Source of the DNA: Bilabrum cf. latius
Lineage: Eukaryota; Bigyra: Bicosoecida; Bigyra; Bicosoecida
NCBI GenBank assembly: GCA_965178125.1
Contig: OZ237758.1
Span: 558,001-622,000 of the forward strand
Direction of reading: 5' to 3'
Length of the DNA stretch: 64,000 nt
Position numbers and translations under genes: made by a program. Shown here one piece after another: positions 12,435-25,000 of this stretch. Position 1 is the first letter of the stretch. Each line of letters begins with the position of its first letter. The notes beneath the pieces are model-generated. The model was given only the letters and a program-made list of their open reading frames with translations, was not told where the DNA came from and searched no databases.

Positions 12435-14134
12435 ATGGCAGTATCAAAGCCGTCGACGGAAGAATTAGATATTGGTAAAATTCTTGCACGAGCCTAGGCG
12501 AAAGCTTTGCGCGGTGGAGTGCCTGGTATGATTGCAATGGCTACACAAGGTGAGCTAGGTAGGTGGTTTGATCCCCCGAGTTTTGCCCATGACATGTGGG
12601 TCCGATCCGCCAAGATATTGAACTGGTTTGTGATAAACGCAAATACATCACGACTGGCAGGCTTTTGCAAGCTTGTGGACCGGCATGTGCGAGGTTTGCA
12701 GCTTGCTATCGACCGGTTTTGCGTCTGTTCCTACTTCCTCCAGAGCACCACTCGGCAGCGCGATGGCCAAAATCTGTTCATGTTGGTGTAAACTGGCATG
12801 TTCTACAGCTTTGTAGTATTGGGAAGAGTATTTTATTACAGGTTTAGCTGCTCAAGTTGTAGTTGGCTTCCGGAGGCTGTCGGTCCCGTCACGCTTCACA
12901 TCGAGCAGCTGATTCATTCGCTGCGAACAAAGCGGGCTGTGTGTTTGCTTTGTATCAACTTGGAAGTGTTGTGTTGGATTTTGGCGCATCTGATTCGGTT
13001 GGAAGGCAGGCTCAATGCGTTCTACGGTTCTGAAGTAGATCTTGATACCAGGCTACTTGCGCACTTCTGGAAGCTTCATTCATTGAGATTTTGGGCTACT
13101 GTGGTGCCCAACGAATTGCTGAGCGCACACTCTTCCAGTGTACTCGCGATCTGTTTGTGGCGTCCTCACTTTAGCCTACCCATCCAATCCCCACCCTATC
13201 CAGCTGCTCGCTCTTTCACCCGGTCGCAGTCCTCTCCCTCATGTGGATGCGGACGACCATGAATTACCAGTACAGGCATGGAACTTCAACCATGCAAGCA
13301 CTCCGCACGCTCTACTCCCAGGGCGGGGTATTCAGGTTCTACCGCGGCGTGGGTCCGGCCCTCTTCCAGGGGCCACTGAGCAGGTTTGGAGACACGGCTG
13401 CCAACGAGGGAATCATGTCTCTCTTCGAGTCCACCCCGGAAATGAAGGCCACCCCCACTTTCATCAAGACCGCCGTGGCAGGCCTCGGCGCGGCTTCTTG
13501 GAGGATCTTCCTGATGCCCATTGACACTCTCAAGACGACGCTGCAGGTCGAGGGCAAGGAGGGACTCAGGCTGCTCACCTCTAAGATCAGCACCAGGGGA
13601 CCTACCGTGCTCTACCACGGCGCACTGGCGGCATCCACGGCCTCTTTCGTCGGATTCTATCCCTGGTTCCTCACGTTCAACACGCTCTAGGAATCCATCC
13701 CCAAGCCCGACAGCGTGCCCATGCAGCTGGGCAGGAACGCCATGATCGGCTTCATCTCGAGCTCAATCAGTGACACTTGCAGCAATTCCATCCGAGTCGT
13801 GAAGACGTACAGGCAAACCAGCTCCGAGGTGGTGTCCTACCCCGAGGCCGTCAAGAGCATCATCGCCAAGGAGGGGCTCGTGGGTCTCTTCGGCAGGGGC
13901 CTGCAGACGCGCATCATGGCGAACGGCATGCAGGGCGCCATGTTCGCAGTGGCCTGGAAGTACGTGCAGAAGATCTGGGACAAGCACGTGCCGCAGGAGC
14001 AGGAGGGCGGCAGCCAGGGGGCTGCCAAGGCCGGGTACGAGGGCGTCGCCAAGGAAGCTGCCGCTGCAGTTGCGCCACCTGCCGCCAGCAGCGCCTCCGG
14101 CTCCAAGTCTGGCGGAAACGACGGCCGGCAGTAA
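12435..14134 (+). CDS. Mitochondrial carrier family protein (SLC25-like)
   Basis: Two exons, 12435-12549 and 13230-14134, 339 residues. It ends at TAA (14132-14134), one of four TAA stops in the window. TAG codons at 12495 (LARA-Q-AKAL) and 13688 (FNTL-Q-ESIP). The splice joins ...AMATQ to VLSLMWMRTTMNYQYRHG, a distinctive segment I associate with a carrier subfamily of algae and other protists. The domain shows the RFYRGVGPALFQGPLSRFGDT loop, a repeat-2 signature MPIDTLKTTLQ (PxDxxK), and a third repeat ending SIIAKEGLVGLFGRGLQTRI. The repeat-1 PxDxxK is replaced by the WMRTTMNYQY element. The protein should lie in the inner mitochondrial (or another organelle) membrane; the transported solute cannot be told. 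The C-terminal 45 residues are Ala/Gly-rich and probably disordered. Confidence 0.88.
12550..13229 (+). other. 680-bp intron of the mitochondrial carrier gene
   Basis: Donor GTGAGC at 12550 and acceptor GTCGCAG ending at 13229. It is the longest intron in the window and markedly AT-richer than the exons. I looked for C/D or H/ACA snoRNA boxes and found none convincing. Confidence 0.7.
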
Positions 14135-14731
14135 GCTACGAGTCGCCGGTACGCTGATTTGCGCCGGCTGTTGATGGAGCGCCCGGCGAATCGCATGGCG
14201 CACTCACTCAGACATGTGTCGCCTTCGGGATCGGGATGGAAGAAAGAGCGCAAATTAGGATAAAAGGGAAATTTAGTAGTGTGAAACATATGCGCTGGAC
14301 AGCGTGTTCTCAGCGGTTCGTGCGCTTTTGCTGCTTGAGTGCGCAAGGAGGCCCGCTGCTCGGCTTTGCCGGAGGCTTGTTGCTTGGCACCGCCACCGCC
14401 GCCGCGCTTGATTCCTTCCCCCGGCCCCCGATGCACCCACTGGCAGATCCGTTCGGCTTCGTCTCAGGACGGGGTGAACTGGCACTGCTACTGGAAATCA
14501 TTGGGTGTTTGCCGCGGGAGGACGGTGCTGCAAGGTGGTTGTGCTCGCACGCTTTGAGGCAGCCGAGCAAGTGCCCTTGCGCTCGCTCGCTTGCATGGAT
14601 AGGCGCAGAGAGCTCTTGTCTGAGACATCGTGCTTGAATCCAGTGGAAACCATCAAATTCAAAACGAAGTGATGCGGTGCATGCTATCATCCATTCCACG
14701 CTTTTGTATCTGGTGCGCCGCGACGGCAAGA
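14135..14731. other. 597-bp convergent intergenic region
   Basis: This lies between the TAA of the carrier and the TGA of FCF2, which converge. It must hold both 3' untranslated regions. No reading frame here continues a neighbour or looks like a known protein, and I see no RNA gene. Confidence 0.5.
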
Positions 14732-15832
14732 TCACGACCGGAGACGCTTGACCGGCCGGTACGTCCTGTCCCTCCGCCCACCCCCCGAGGAAGCCTTCTC
14801 GCTCTGACTGCTCGCTTCCTCTCTCGTCCTCTTCTTTGCCTTGATCCTGCCGCCCTTCCTGGCCCTCTGGCCCCTGACCATCTCCGCCTTGTAGTATTTG
14901 TCCGCGAACCGCTGGATGCGGTCGTCTGCTGCCACCTCGTCCAGGATTGTCTTCTTCCGGTCTTTCTTCTTGATCTTCATGTTCCTTCCCTCGCCCACGC
15001 CCTCCACTACCGTTCCTAGCTGGTAGTACACCATCCCCATCTTGCGCTGCTCTGCCGTGGTCTTGAAGTGCCTCTTGGGATCCATGTAGCCCCTGTTCCT
15101 CAAGATCGCTACCTCGCGACGAGCCTCAGCGGTCGGCTCTGCCTTGGGCATGTCAAACCACATGCGACCGGCGGTAGCCTTCTGTTTCCTCGCCTTGGCT
15201 CGTATGGATTCTCTGTTGGCGATGGCGGCTGCCTTGGCACGCATCGAGGTCCTTGGGTCCGACATGTCTTCGCCACCAGCATGGTCAGCGCCACTGGGAT
15301 TTCGGCTATGAAATGACGGCGTTGCACTTGATGATGCAGATGAGGAAGCTGAGCTGGCCTGCCTGCCTGTCCCTGGGGCGTGGGACGCCGCCGCTTCCCC
15401 GTACGCAGAATCGTGCAATGCTGCACTTCTTGATGCAGCTTTTGTGACGCTTGAGGACGACTATGTCGATGCGTCCGTCTCTCGCAGATACCCGTCAACT
15501 TTGCTTCCGGCGACGCTTGAACTAGCTCCCGGCAGCTGAGGCAACAGGGGCATCTGCAACAGCCGAGTTGCCTCTCGTACCGCATCCTCAGATTCATCCG
15601 TAGATCGCGACCCTGATCCAGCGCCTGACTTTCTGCTGAATGCAAGCAAGTCCATGCCTGCCAGCTGGTCTGCTGCATCCATCTCTTCATCAGAATCTGA
15701 ATCGCTGCTGGTCGAAGACTCGGATTCTGAAGCGGCCCCAAATTCTTCCTCAACGCTGGGTTCCTCCGCTTCATATTTCGCAGCTCCATCATCAACACTA
15801 TCTTGGCTTTTAAGGCGCCTGGAGCGACGCAT
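14732..15832 (-). CDS. FCF2: rRNA-processing protein FCF2 / DNTTIP2 homologue
   Basis: ATG at 15832 to TGA at 14732-14734, 366 residues, one TAG at 15461 (RETDAST-Q-SSSS). The C-terminal half is a clear Fcf2 domain: WFDMPKAEPTAEARRE, then LRNRGYMDPKRHFK, YYQLGTVVEG, KKDRKKTILDEVAADD and a basic tail. Fcf2 is a nucleolar U3/small-subunit processome factor needed for early pre-rRNA cleavages; its metazoan homologue is DNTTIP2/TdIF2. The N-terminus begins MRRSRRLKS and continues into an acidic Ser/Glu-rich region, as in homologues. A divergent 200-bp spacer separates it from the giant coiled-coil gene. Confidence 0.9.
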
Positions 15833-16032
15833 AATCTGATCTGAATGTGGTACTGCAGTCAAGAATGGATTGTGCCCAAAATCTGATTTCTCGAGCTTTG
15901 TACAGTGCTGCATTCTGTGCATGCTCGGGTGTCCTTCGTCGACAGTAGAGAGGAGGAAATAGTGCATTGACGCTGTCAATAATACTGTTACAAACAATTT
16001 AATTGCCTCTGCGTAGTGTCACACGGTCCCAG
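15833..16032. promoter_or_regulatory. 200-bp divergent spacer between FCF2 and the giant coiled-coil gene
   Basis: Start codons of opposite genes flank this AT-rich 200 bp, so it is a likely shared promoter. No defined motif is claimed. Confidence 0.35.
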
Positions 16033-19000
16033 ATGGCGGCATCGATGCTGTCCATCGCGCAAGCTCTTTGCGAAGCTCCGAAGCGTGACCGTTGCAGCAT
16101 TTTGCTGCCAGACACCATTATCCTCGGACAAGTGAGGGTCTTCATTGGACGCATAAATCGTCATTAAGACTAAACAAAGTCATTACCGCCTAGTGTTACT
16201 CGTCTATGGTGTCTAGTTTTGCAGGTCAATCCGTCGTCCCCTTGCGTTGCTGTGGCATGGGTTGGAACTTCAAAATCTGGGACTGTTGGAAAGAAGAAGG
16301 AATCGTTTTGCACGGTTGGAAAAATACGGGAAAGATTTCTTAAGGGGCATCAAGATACAGCTCGAATTATTGCAGCTGCGCATCGGACAGGTGGGCGAGT
16401 GGCTGGACTTGACGGCAGGTCTCTAAGCAGCCTCCTCAACTCGCTTGAGAAAGGAACCCTCAGAGATGTTCATCTCTTGTAGTCTAGATTACATCTGGGA
16501 AAGCTTAAGGGGAAATACACCTGCGAAATCGTGTCGTAGAATCTACCGGACGGCTCTGAGCGGCTCGCGACACAGGTGCGCTCTTCGGTGGGTGCTATTC
16601 CAGAGCACTTGTACTCTTCCGTGGAGCGATCAGCGACAGAATTGCGCAAGTTCATTTGTTCCGCCATGGTGAGTCTATCGCAGCGAACGTGTTTGGATGC
16701 CTGCCTTGCACCCGTTGCCGAAGCGCTGAAGCATCGCGTCGTCGCGTGGCAACCTCCTTCTCGAATTTCGCAGTTTGCCCGAGTGGAAAGGATAGTCACG
16801 GAATGGTCCATCAACCAGCACCAGCAAGTCTGGCTCACTGGCGCCTCGGCTCTCGACACTGTTCCCCGCAGGACCGGGCCTCAATCCGCCCCTGGCTCAG
16901 ACACGGGCCCGGCCCAAGCAAGCGCTGGAATGGCCCCAGATGGGGGGCTTGGCCGACCAGGCAGCAACCCAAGCCTGCCAGAGCTGCAGACCACGAACAT
17001 AGAAGGCGCATCCCCGGGCTCGAGGGGGAACTACGGCTAGCTGGGCACGGCTGGGAGCCTAGTCACGGAGTTGCTTCAGGATGAGGCGACAGGAGCTGCT
17101 GGGGGATCACAGGGCAATTTGCAGCCCAATCGGCGAGTTCTTCCCTTTGCAGCCACGCCAGGCACTGCAGGGAGTATCCCGACCCGTCCGATGTTTTCTA
17201 GCGGAAGCGCATACATGTCAATGCAGCCAGCACCACCTGCAGCGGCCCATCGAAGCGCAGGTACGCCAACGGGCGGCATGGAGAGCTCAACGCCAGGAGA
17301 TGCATGGCGGCGAGCAGGCAGCCAGCCCATGCCGAGCAGCTCGACCATTCTGACAAACGCGTTTCCATCCAGCATTGATGCGCGGGCAGAGCTGGGCCGC
17401 ATGCGGGAGCGTATCGATCAGCTGGAGCAGGAGCTGGCGCGCACGCGGCATGCCTCGGCCGAAGCAGAGCAGGAGGCCGGTGCTTTGAAAGCATAGCTGG
17501 CGGGTGCGACTGCAAGGGCAGACGCGGCACAGGCAGCTCTTGATAGCGGAGGAGATGCGCACCGGACTGTTGAGCGCGTTGCTCAGCTGGCATAGGCGCT
17601 GCAGCAGGCCGAATCGCGGCTGGACAAGCTAAGGCTTTCGGCCGACGAGCGAGTCAGGCACGTCTCAGACGCCCTACAGGAACAGCATCGACGAGAACTC
17701 CGCAATCTCAAGGACAAGTTTGACCGCGTTGATTCGGACGCGACTGTGGCTCGTAGTCAGCTTGCGGCTATGCAGCAAAGGCTGTCAGAGGTGTCTGAGA
17801 ACGAGAGCATCGCAATCGCGAGGGGCGATAGGGCCGCCGCAGAAATAGCTCGCTTGATGGAGTAGCTCCACATAAACTCGAAGCAAAGAGCTAGCAGCAG
17901 GACTGGTGCCAGCACCACAGACGATGTTGATTTGCTCACAGCGGAGTTGCGGCAGACCCAAGATCAGGTCTACGACCTTCGCTCGAGGCTAGAAGCTGAA
18001 ACAAGAGGGAAAGGATAGCTCAGGAGCATGCTTGACGAGCAGCAGCAGCACCACCTGAAGCGCGAGAGACAGCTTACTGCGGCTCTGGCGGACGCTGAGC
18101 AAGCCGCGGAAGACGCTGCCGGTGCTTTAAACCGCTCTCAGGCTGGTCCAGGTTTTATGACTTCTCTAAGCGCCTCTGACTCCCAGCCCGACATTCCCGG
18201 CTTAGCTCGTCCATCTACCAGAGGAGAATCGTAGGTCAGGCCGCCAACACGATCGGCGGTTGCAGCTGAAGCAAAGTTGTCTGTGCAGCAAGCGGAACAG
18301 GAGGCAGAGCAGGCGAGGCGAGAACTCAGGCGGATACGAGACCAACTCAATGAGCAAGAGCTGCAGCTCCACGAGCTCCGCAGGTCAGAGGCTACGCTCC
18401 GGTCCAGGTTAGAGTCCGAGGCGCCATTGCGCACTGCCCTTGAGGAGGAGCTGCGATCGCTTCGCGCCAAAGCGGCTGTCCGCACTGAGCAGCGAGGTTC
18501 TGCGGGCGGCGAGACTCCAGCTGATGGCAGTGATTCGCCCAGTGGCGGCAGTGACTTTGCTCGAGATTCTCGTGTGGAATCAGTGCAGATGAACGATGTC
18601 ACGGTCGCAGCGGTCGGGAGCGCGGCCGCGGCAGAAATTGCGTCCACAGCAGAGGGAGCCAAGGTGCGACGGCTCGAGCAAGAAGTCGCAATGCTTCGCT
18701 CTAGACTGGAGATGGAGGCAGCCAACGGGGTCCATCTGCAGGAGTACGCCCAGAGTCTTCACGACAAGATCAAGTCGCATCAGGAATCGGCCGAGCTTCA
18801 GATCGAGCAAGCCAGGGATGCGTCCAGGAAGGAAGCGGCAGCGGCCATGGAGCAGCTCAGGGAAGAAATGACCGAGAAGGCGCAAGCTGACCTGCAGCTA
18901 GCCAAGGATGCTTGGGATGACGTCAGGGGCAGACTCGAGGCGGAACTCAAGGCCAGCCAGGACCGCTACAGGGCTGACCTGGCTGACCTGCGGAGAGACC

Positions 19001-22000
19001 GCGATTCAATGGCAGCTGCATCGGAGACCCATGTGATCAAGCTGCAGGAAGCACTCGAGAGCGCACAAGGGGATGCTGGTGAGACCAAGTCAGATGGGAC
19101 AGCTGATCCTGTGCTCGAGTTGTCTAGACGGCTAGCTGAAGCCCAGGAGCAAGTACTTGAAGAGCAGCGCAGACGGGAGGGCGCCCAGGCTGCTGCCTCC
19201 ACCGCCATGGCAGACACAGTCAGGGAGGTGGAGGCGGTCCGCGTGTAGCTGGAAGGAAGGGTGTTGGCCGAGCGCAGGCAGTACGAAGCCATGGCAGAGC
19301 GACGAGCAGCCGTGCAGATCGATGGTCTCAAGGCGTCGGTGGAGGCCCTGGCCAGACAGGCGCAGGAAGGCCAGGCCGCGCAAGAAGCCCTGGATCGAGC
19401 GCAAGGTGAGCTGGACCAGCTCGGTAGGGACCTCAAGGAGTCTAAGCAGCGGCTCAAGGCAGAACGCAGCGACCGCGAGAAGGAGCTGGCAGCCATGGAA
19501 CACAAGCTCAAGCATGAGGTGCAGCTAGCGGCAGACAAGGCCAAGACAGAGTCGGAGGCGAATGCTGCGGACGAGATGCAGGCTGAGCTGAGGCGATGGA
19601 GAGATCAAGCCCGCGAGATAGCACAGTCAACACTGAACGGCGGTGACAGCCAAACACCGGAGTCAAGCACAGCGGTTGATGCGCTGGCCGAGGCAATCCG
19701 GACAACCGACCGGCAGAGTCTCGCAGATTCCAGAAAGGAGATCGCCAGCATGAGAAAGGCCTTCATAGCAGAGATGCAGACCAAGGAATCCGAACTACAG
19801 ACAGCACTGAGCGAGGCGCGAGCGGCGGCTGTGGATGCGCACCTGCAGTCGCTCAAGGCCGCGCAGTCGGCTCGAGCTGAAGAGCAGACGCGGCAGAGGC
19901 ACAAGATGCAGAGGCTACACCGCAAACTCAGAAATGAATCGCAAAGGAGGGTGCTGGAGGCCGAGCGAGCCTCAGAACAGCTCTGGAGCGCCAGATCGAT
20001 GGAGATGAGGCAGAGGCTGGAAGAAGCCACCGAAGAGAGGATCCGCCTGCTGACCCAGCAGCTCCAGCACACCCATCGCTTGGCTCTGCAGGCTGTCGAA
20101 GCTCGGGTCAGATCCCAGACCCAGCAACAGCTGCTGCCGCCTAGTCCCACCAAGCGATCAACTGCTGCTTCACCAATGCGGGCTGCATTCGGCTCGTCGC
20201 GCGACGCATCGCAACCCCTGTCTCCGGGCACCTCTGCAATGCACCAGCTGCGGAACCGCGCAGAGCAGACCGAGAAAGACATGGATCGTATGCGCGAGGC
20301 TCACAGGAAGGAATTGGACAGGATGTCACGGGCCCATGAGAGCGAGACACGAGCGCTGCGCGCAAAGGCAGAAGCGGCGCAGCAGCAATGGAAGGACGAG
20401 TACGACGCGCTTGTCAAGCTGAACCGGTCCATTGAGGAACGGCTGTCCCAGGCCGTCGACGAGCACAAGCGCAGATACGAAGATATGCTGGAGAAGCAGG
20501 CCGCAGCAGAATCGCGGTCGCAAGCCGAGGCACAGGCTCAGTTCAAGGAGCTTCTGCGCGAGAGTGTGGAGCGCGCCACCGCAGCAGCACAGGCACACCA
20601 CGGTGGATCAGAGGGAGCGTCCGCCTCTACTCGCGTGGTTGAGCTCGAGCAGGAGCTGGCAGCCGCGAAGGCACGCGCTCTCAGCGCAGCCGCAGATATG
20701 GAGCAGAAGCTGGCTCGAGCTTTGAATGAAGCAGCAGCCGAGGCCTCTGCCAAGCATGCCAGCGCCCTCGAAGCCCTCGGGGCCAAGCACCGCGCTGAAC
20801 TGGCAGAGTCGCGAGCTTCTGCCATCAATGAGGCCAATATGCGAGCAGACGAGAGGGTTGCCACTCTCACGCAGCAGCACAGGGAGGCGTCCGAGCAGCT
20901 GCTTGAGGAGGCCGAGGCACTTGCTCGAGGCACAGCAGGTGCTGCTAACGGCGCTTCGGCTGCTGGTCCGGGACATTCCTAGCCCACGCTGAGCGATGAT
21001 GGTGGTGTGTCCGGCACAGCCGCACTGCAAGCGAGGATACAAGAACTTCAGAAGCAGCTGGAGACAGAGAGGCAGGAAGCTGCAGAGAAGCTGCAGCAGC
21101 TCAAGAGCAGCTCGTGGAGCGAGTCTGCCCAGCTGAAGCAAGAGCTTGCAAGTCTCAAAGAAAAAGAGAGCCAGGCCCTGCAGCAGCTGTGGAAGGCAGA
21201 AGAGCAGGCAAGGCGAGCGGTGGAAGAGGCCCGCGACGAGGAGGAGAGCAAGCGCAGAGCAGCCGTGGACGAGGTCGCGCAAGACCTCAGAGCCAAGCTC
21301 GACAGCGCGCTGGCGGAGAGCGAGCAGGGGGCCGAGATCATCGCCAACCTGATGCGGGAGAGCGAGGAACAGGCGCGAAAGCTGGGCGAGGTGAGAGGCG
21401 CGCTGGAGGCAGCAGATCGTGCCAAAGAGCGAGCAGCCGTGCAGCAGGAGCAGCAGATCAAGACCCAGGCAAAGAAGATGCAGGCGGACTTTGACCGCAA
21501 GCTCAAGTCCGCGCGACAAGAGCTCGAAGCAGAGGTGAAGCGGTGCAAAGACGCCCTTTCTAAGGCCCGTGACGAGTGGTCTGCCGAGAGGTCCAGGATC
21601 ATCCGCGAGGCGCATCAGGACAAGCAGGTGTTGCTGCGGCAGGTCGAGGAGTCAGGCCGCAACTCGTCCGAGGCAGCCCGACGAGACCTCAAGGCAGAGC
21701 TTGCCAAGGCAGAAGAAGCTCGTACCAGGCAGCTCAGGTCCGAGCACGCCGAAGCCATGACAGCCCTCAAGTCGCGGCACGACGAGGCCATGAAGACACT
21801 CAGGCAAGAGATTGAAGCTGACAAGCAGGCTGCATTCGAAGCGCTCCGATCTTCCATGCAAGAGAAAGCAGACGAGGCGCTGCGATAGGCCGTGGAGGAC
21901 GCGGAATCCAAGCACACGAGGAAGATCCGCGAGCTGGAGACTGCAGTGCGCGAGGAGCTGGACTCTGCGCAGGCAGATGCCCGCAAGGCCCAGGATGAAG

Positions 22001-25000
22001 CCGAGCTCCAGATCGAGCAAGCCAGGGATGCGTCCAGGAAGGAAGCGGCAGCGGCCATGGAGCAGCTCAGGGAAGAAATGACCGAGAAGGCGCAAGCTGA
22101 CCTGCAGCTAGCCAAGGATGCTTGGGATGACGTCAGGGGCAGACTCGAGGCGGAACTCAAGACCAGCCAGGACCGCTACAGGGCTGACCTGGCTGACCTG
22201 CGGAGAGACCGCGATTCAATGGCAGCTGCATCAGAGACCCATGTGATCAAGCTGCAGGAAGCACTCGAGAGCGCACAAGGGGATGCTGGTGAGACCAAGT
22301 CAGATGGGACAGCTGATCCTGTGCTCGAGTTGTCTAGACGGCTAGCTGAAGCCCAGGAGCAAGTACTTGAAGAGCAGCGCAGACGGGAGGGCGCCCAGGC
22401 TGCTGCCTCCACCGCCATGGCAGACACAGTCAGGGAGGTGGAGGCGGTCCGCGTGTAGCTGGAAGGAAGGGTGTTGGCCGAGCGCAGGCAGTACGAAGCC
22501 ATGGCGGAGCGACGAGCAGCCGTGCAGATCGATGGACTCAAGGCGTCGGTGGAGGCCCTGGCCAGACAGGCGCAGGAAGGCCAGGCCGCGCAAGAAGCCC
22601 TGGATCGAGCGCAAGGTGAGCTGGACCAGCTCGGTAGGGACCTCAAGGAGTCTAAGCAGCGGCTCAAGGCAGAACGCAGCGACCGCGAGAAGGAGCTGGC
22701 AGCCATGGAACACAAGCTCAAGCATGAGGTGCAGCTAGCGGCAGACAAGGCCAAGACAGAGTCGGAGGCGAATGCTGCGGACGAGATGCAGGCTGAGCTG
22801 AGGCGATGGAGAGATCAAGCCCGCGAGATAGCACAGTCAACACTGAACGGCGGTGACAGCCAAACACCGGAGTCAAGCACAGCGGTTGATGCGCTGGCCG
22901 AGGCAATCCGGACAACCGACCGGCAGAGTCTCGCAGATTCCAGAAAGGAGATCGCCAGCATGAGAAAGGCCTTCATAGCAGAGATGCAGACCAAGGAATC
23001 CGAACTACAGACAGCACTGAGCGAGGCGCGAGCGGCGGCTGTGGATGCGCACCTGCAGTCGCTCAAGGCCGCGCAGTCGGCTCGAGCAGAAGAACAGACG
23101 CGGCAGAGGCACAAGATGCAAAGGCTACACCGCAAACTCAGAAATGAATCGCAAAGGAGGGTGCTGGAGGCCGAGCGAGCCTCAGAACAGCTCTGGAGCG
23201 CCAGATCGATGGAGATGAGGCAGAGGCTGGAAGAAGCCACCGAAGAGAGGATCCGCCTGCTGACCCAGCAGCTCCAGCACACCCATCGCTTGGCTCTGCA
23301 GGCTGCCGAAGCTCGGGTCAGATCCCAGACCCAGCAACAGCTGCTGCCGCCTAGTCCCACCAAGCGATCAACTGCTGCTTCACCAATGCGGGCTGCAACC
23401 GGCTCGTCGCGGGACGCTTCGCACCCCCTGTCTCCGGGCACCTCTGCAATGCACCAGCTGCGGAACCGCGCAGAGCAGACCGAGAAAGACATGGATCGTA
23501 TGCGCGAGGCTCACAGGAAGGAATTGGACAGGATGTCACGGGCCCATGAGAGCGAGACACGAGCGCTGCGCGCAAAGGCAGAAGCGGCGCAGCAGCAATG
23601 GAAGGACGAGTACGATGCGCTTGTCAAGCTGAACCGGTCCATTGAGGAACGGCTGTCCCAGGCCGTCGACGAGCACAAGCGCAGATACGAAGATATGCTG
23701 GAGAAGCAGGCCGCGGCTGCATCGCGGTCGCAAGCCGAGGCACAGGCTCAGTTCAAGGAGCTTCTGCACGAGAGCGTGGAGCGCGCCACCGCAGCAGCAC
23801 AGGCACATCACGGTGGATCAGAGGGAGCGTCCGTCTCGACTCGCGTGGTTGAGCTCGAGCAGGAGCTGGCAGCCGCGAAGGCCCGCACTCTCAGCGCAGC
23901 TGCAGATATGTAGCAGAAGCTGGCTCGAGCTTCGAATGAAGCAGCAGCCGAGGCCTCTGCCAAGCATGCCAGCGCCCTTGAAGCCCTCGAGGCCAAGCAC
24001 CGGGCTGAACTGGCAGAGTCGCGAGCTTCTGCCATCAATGAGGCCAATATGCGAGCAGACGAGAGGATTGCCACTCTCACGCAGCAGCACAGGGAGGCAT
24101 CCGAGCAGCTGCTCGAGGAGGCCGAGGCACTTGCTCGAGGCACAGCAGGTGCTGCTAACGGCGCTTCGGCTGCTGGTCCGGGACATTCCTAGCCCACGCT
24201 GAGCGATGATGGTGGCATGCCTGGCACAGCCGCACTGCAAGCGAGGATACAAGAACTTCAGAAGCAGCTGGAGACAGAGAGGCAGGAAGCTGCAGAGAAA
24301 CTGCAGCAGCTCAAGAGCAGCTCGTGGAGCGAGTCTGCCCAGCTGAAGCAAGAGCTTGCAAGTCTCAAAGAAAAAGAGAGCCAGGCCCTGCAGCAGCTGT
24401 GGAAGGCAGAAGAGCAGGCAAGGCGAGCGGTGGAAGAGGCCCGCGACGAGGAGGAGAGCAAGCGCAGAGCAGCTGTGGACGAGGTCGCGCAAGACCTCAG
24501 AGCCAAGCTCGACAGCGCGCTGGCGGAGAGCGAGCAGGGGGCCGAGATCATCGCCAACCTGATGCGGGAGAGCGAGGAACAGGCGCGAAAGCTAGGCGAG
24601 GTGAGGGGGGCGCTGGAGGCAGCAGATCGTGCCAAAGAGCGAGCAGCCGTGCAGCAGGAGCAGCAGATCAAGACCCAGGCAAAGAAGATGCAGGCGGACT
24701 TTGACCGCAAGCTCCGGTCCGCGCGACAAGAGCTCGAAGCAGAGGTGAAGCGGTGCAAAGACGCCCTTTCTAAGGCCCGTGACGAGTGGTCTGCCGAGAG
24801 GTCCAGGATCATCCGCGAGGCGCATCAGGACAAGCAGGTGTTGCTGCGGCAGGTCGAGGAGTCGGGCCGCAACTCGTCCGAGGCAGCCCGACGAGACCTC
24901 AAGGCAGAGCTTGCCAAGGCAGAAGAAGCGCGTACCAGGCAGCTCAGGTCCGAGCACGCCGAAGCCATGACAGCCCTCAAGTCGCGGCACGACGAGGCCA

